Origin: Deltaproteobacteria bacterium
GTDB lineage: Bacteria > Desulfobacterota > Syntrophia > Syntrophales > Smithellaceae
Assembly: GCA_019136325.1 (NCBI GenBank)
Contig: JAGVUJ010000172.1
Span: forward strand, 1 to 34,440
DNA: 34,440 bases
Reading direction: 5' to 3'
The notes under the pieces are model-generated. The model did no database searches, was not told the DNA's origin, and saw only the letters and a list, made by a program, of their open reading frames with translations. Numbering within the stretch: position 1 is the first letter of the stretch; each line of letters starts with the position of its first letter. Position numbers and translations under genes: made by a program. This document shows, piece after piece, positions 34,153 through 34,440 of this stretch.

Positions 34153-34440
34153 CTAAAATTTTTCTAAGATATCATGATCTTTATCGTCCAGGGGTATCAC
34201 TTTACGGGGATCCGGATGCAGACCCGCAATCGCCTTTTCGCCTTTTTTGCCCGGACGTGATCCCGAAAGCATATAATCGGCTTGTTTGATCAAACCGGCC
34301 CTGACGCCCGGTTCATTGGATGCCGTCAGTTTAAAACCGGCGACCATGCTGCGCATCTGTTCCGACTGGGAAGACATTTCCTGGGCCGCGCTCGCCGATT
34401 CCTCCGCATTCGCCGCGTTCTGCTGCGTCAACTGGTTCAT
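34153..34440 (-). CDS. Methyl-accepting chemotaxis protein, C-terminal part (runs off the window)
   Basis: The last 95 residues of a second chemoreceptor are visible; the frame is open to the window edge, and the Met there lies inside the signalling helix, so it is not the start. The visible part begins in the C-terminal methylation helix ([18 protein letters not shown]). It continues into a tail ending DPRKVIPLDDKDHDILEKF, the same pattern as in the MCP at 21328-23427 ([13 protein letters not shown]). The two receptors are paralogues that flank the chemotaxis cluster. This gene is the first of the cheR-cheD-cheY-cheX-cheB series on the minus strand. Confidence 0.93.
   Translation of the reverse strand: MNQLTQQNAANAEESASAAQEMSSQSEQMRSMVAGFKLTASNEPGVRAGLIKQADYMLSGSRPGKKGEKAIAGLHPDPRKVIPLDDKDHDILEKF

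Overview
The window looks like chromosome from a Gram-negative, delta-type bacterium (Desulfobacterota). A syntroph or sulfate-reducer relative, possibly Syntrophales-like, is my inference; no rRNA or tRNA is present to prove it. The reasons are lipoproteins with classical lipoboxes, an MltA lytic transglycosylase, a delta-style trpS-scpA-scpB-rluB order, sigma54-type regulation, many PAS kinases and chemoreceptors, and a mix of oxygen-defence genes (Fe-type SOD, hemerythrin) with a radical SAM/SPASM enzyme. Base composition is balanced and fairly uniform. I see no insertion sequence, phage, integrase, CRISPR array or RNA gene.

Layout. 1-2.9 kb: the 3' part of a zinc alcohol dehydrogenase, a YajG-like lipoprotein, an unrecognised tryptophan-rich membrane protein and a hemerythrin-like protein. 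3.1-7.6 kb: a ZnuABC-type metal uptake operon, a BASS-like transporter and sodB, which has a strong promoter and a structured 5' leader; a strong bidirectional terminator follows. 7.6-11.6 kb (minus strand): an IHF/HU-like protein, then trpS-scpA-scpB-rluB, then HU, which is a chromosome-architecture neighbourhood. 11.6-12.0 kb: a divergent intergenic region with a perfect palindrome. 12.0-14.6 kb (plus): a compact three-gene module of UbiA-family prenyltransferase, radical SAM/SPASM enzyme and DUF1330-like protein, with no function I recognise. 14.6-18.8 kb (minus): an overlapping operon nadK-recN-GNAT-mltA. 19.0-20.1 kb: an RdgC-like gene on the plus strand.

20.2-34.4 kb is a large minus-strand signalling island. 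In transcription order it holds the end of an MCP, cheR, cheD, cheY, a cheX-like gene, cheB, a receiver/nine-PAS histidine kinase of about 1,535 residues, an NtrC-type sigma54 activator, a lone receiver, cheW, a full-length MCP and a PAS/HD-GYP protein. No cheA is visible. Between the NtrC-type gene and the lone receiver lies a good -24/-12 (sigma54) promoter match, with a perfect 14-bp inverted repeat centred about 110 bp upstream of the predicted start. That is the expected geometry for an activator binding site. I therefore propose that the multi-PAS kinase and its activator control, through this promoter, the receiver-cheW-MCP-HD-GYP block. One PAS domain of the kinase is closely related to the only PAS domain of the HD-GYP protein, so the phosphorelay and c-di-GMP hydrolysis may read the same cue. 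This circuit and the UbiA/rSAM/DUF1330 module are the two best candidates for undescribed biology here.
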